A DNA stretch of 14,063 nt from CAWBRT01 sp050015355 (GTDB taxonomy: Bacteria; Acidobacteriota; Terriglobia; Terriglobales; Acidobacteriaceae): contig JBEKBO010000119.1 of assembly GCA_050015355.1 (NCBI GenBank), forward strand, positions 1-14,063, given 5' to 3'. The first letter of the stretch is position 1, and each line of letters opens with the position of its first letter. Shown here piece after piece: positions 13,534 through 14,063 of the stretch. Position numbers and translations under genes: made by a program. Below the pieces are notes generated by a model. It ran no database searches, was not told where the DNA came from, and was given only the letters and a program-made list of their open reading frames with translations.

Positions 13534-13854
13534 ATGAGTCAACACCGCCACCTGAGCCCCGAGCGGAAGGCAGCTATCAAGCTTGCTGCACGCCAGCGAG
13601 TCAAAGCTGTATGGACATGCTTGGATATCTTGTGTCCCGATCTGACGCTAAAAGCCAAGAAGGTAATCGCCAGGACGGCGTTGAATTTGACCCATGAGGA
13701 GGATCAGAAACCGCCTCGGATAATGATCACCCCGGCGCAGGTCTCAAGCATTATCTGGCCGAACTCGCAGTGCATTCACCCCCATTGCCCCATGGTGCTG
13801 TTCACTAATGAGATTGCTGACGAACTCAACGAGTTTTTCAAGCAAGAAGAATGA
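13534..13854 (+). CDS. Small unrecognised protein with Cys/His cluster
   Basis: A 106-residue hypothetical protein starting 24 bp after the short recombinase and probably co-transcribed with it. Residues 8-52 look helical and basic. Residues 78-86 contain a SQCIHPHCP cluster (Cys80, His82, His84, Cys85) that could bind a metal. The C-terminus is an acidic amphipathic helix (TNEIADELNEFFKQEE). A GAGG (13518-13521 region) lies about 12 nt before ATG 13534. I recognise no family. Codon use and length look like a real gene, and its position suggests a partner or regulator of the recombinase. Confidence 0.55.
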   Translation: MSQHRHLSPERKAAIKLAARQRVKAVWTCLDILCPDLTLKAKKVIARTALNLTHEEDQKPPRIMITPAQVSSIIWPNSQCIHPHCPMVLFTNEIADELNEFFKQEE

Positions 13855-13894
13855 AGATTCTGGCTAAGGACAACGATAACGGCTAGGGAAAAAC

Positions 13895-14063
13895 GTGAGA
13901 ATACCGGGGCTTCTTTCCGCATCCCGGCGGTATATACGGACTCACCAGCAAGCGGCCAGATATCCAACCCTCTCCAACGCCGCCGAGCATCTGCGGGCGG
14001 CACTCGATCTGCGAGAAGAGATTGTCGAAGGCAGGACACCGGAGGAGCTGTTCCAGTGCGGCT
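13895..14063 (+). CDS. Partial unrecognised gene running off the right edge
   Basis: A frame starting with GTG 13895 stays open to the end of the window (56 codons seen). GGGAAAAAC immediately before the start provides a plausible ribosome site. The visible residues are basic and helical at first (SASRRYIRTHQQAARYP), then LSNAAEHLRAALDLREEIVEG. No family is recognised. It lies 40 bp after the Cys/His protein, on the same strand, so it may be part of the same operon. Confidence 0.4.
   Translation, partial: MRIPGLLSASRRYIRTHQQAARYPTLSNAAEHLRAALDLREEIVEGRTPEELFQCG

Noticed and set aside
13853..13888. An 11-codon frame overlapping the stop of the Cys/His protein as ATGA
   Set aside because: Too short, with no supporting composition or conservation visible; the GTG-started frame at 13895 is a better continuation.
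9000..14063. CRISPR array or tandem defence repeats in the island
   Set aside because: I looked for regularly spaced direct repeats of 20 bases or more and saw none; only isolated dyads are present.

Overview
The window looks like chromosomal DNA of a soil-type Acidobacteriota (Terriglobia-like) bacterium. This is an inference from three things: the high-GC left half, an unusual 364-residue PfkB sugar kinase of a type I associate with that phylum, and short palindromic dispersed elements typical of such genomes. No ribosomal or other marker gene is present to confirm it.

Region A (about 1-8260) is a same-strand catabolic cluster for uronic-acid-type sugars. The order is PfkB-type 2-keto-3-deoxygluconate kinase, KDPG/KDPGal (Eda-type) aldolase, SDR dehydrogenase, Gfo/Idh/MocA oxidoreductase, sugar-phosphate isomerase/epimerase-like TIM barrel, GH88 unsaturated glucuronyl hydrolase, and a DgoK-type 2-keto-3-deoxygalactonokinase. 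A coherent reading is that GH88 cleaves the unsaturated uronate from lyase-made oligosaccharides in the cytoplasm. The SDR, Gfo/Idh and TIM-barrel enzymes then interconvert keto-sugar acids, two unrelated kinases phosphorylate 2-keto-3-deoxy acids, and the aldolase splits them to pyruvate and glyceraldehyde 3-phosphate. No polysaccharide lyase, transporter, KduI or regulator is in view. Non-coding gaps hold strong inverted repeats: a 17-bp-arm hairpin and an operator-like palindrome ahead of the kinase, a composite palindromic element at 4229-4351, and a hairpin ahead of GH88.

Region B (about 8260-8974) holds a small minus-strand YqjD/DUF883-like membrane-anchored protein, a non-coding stretch, and a tRNA-Val(CAC) gene with an encoded CCA end.

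Region C (about 8975 to the right edge) is an integrated mobile island that entered at the 3' end of the tRNA. A full-length tyrosine integrase points back at the tRNA. Upstream of it on the same strand is a small winged-HTH, excisionase-like gene. A divergent HTH regulator follows, with a long AT-rich palindrome lying across its start region. Next come a minus-strand pair (an unrecognised 439-residue protein with an AT-hook-like motif, and a small ORF joined to it by an ATGA overlap), a second catalytic-domain-only tyrosine recombinase in which the box II arginine is replaced by lysine, a small Cys/His protein, and an open partial gene at the right edge. The distal att site is not in the window. 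The unrecognised genes and the atypical recombinase are the least explained part of the window.
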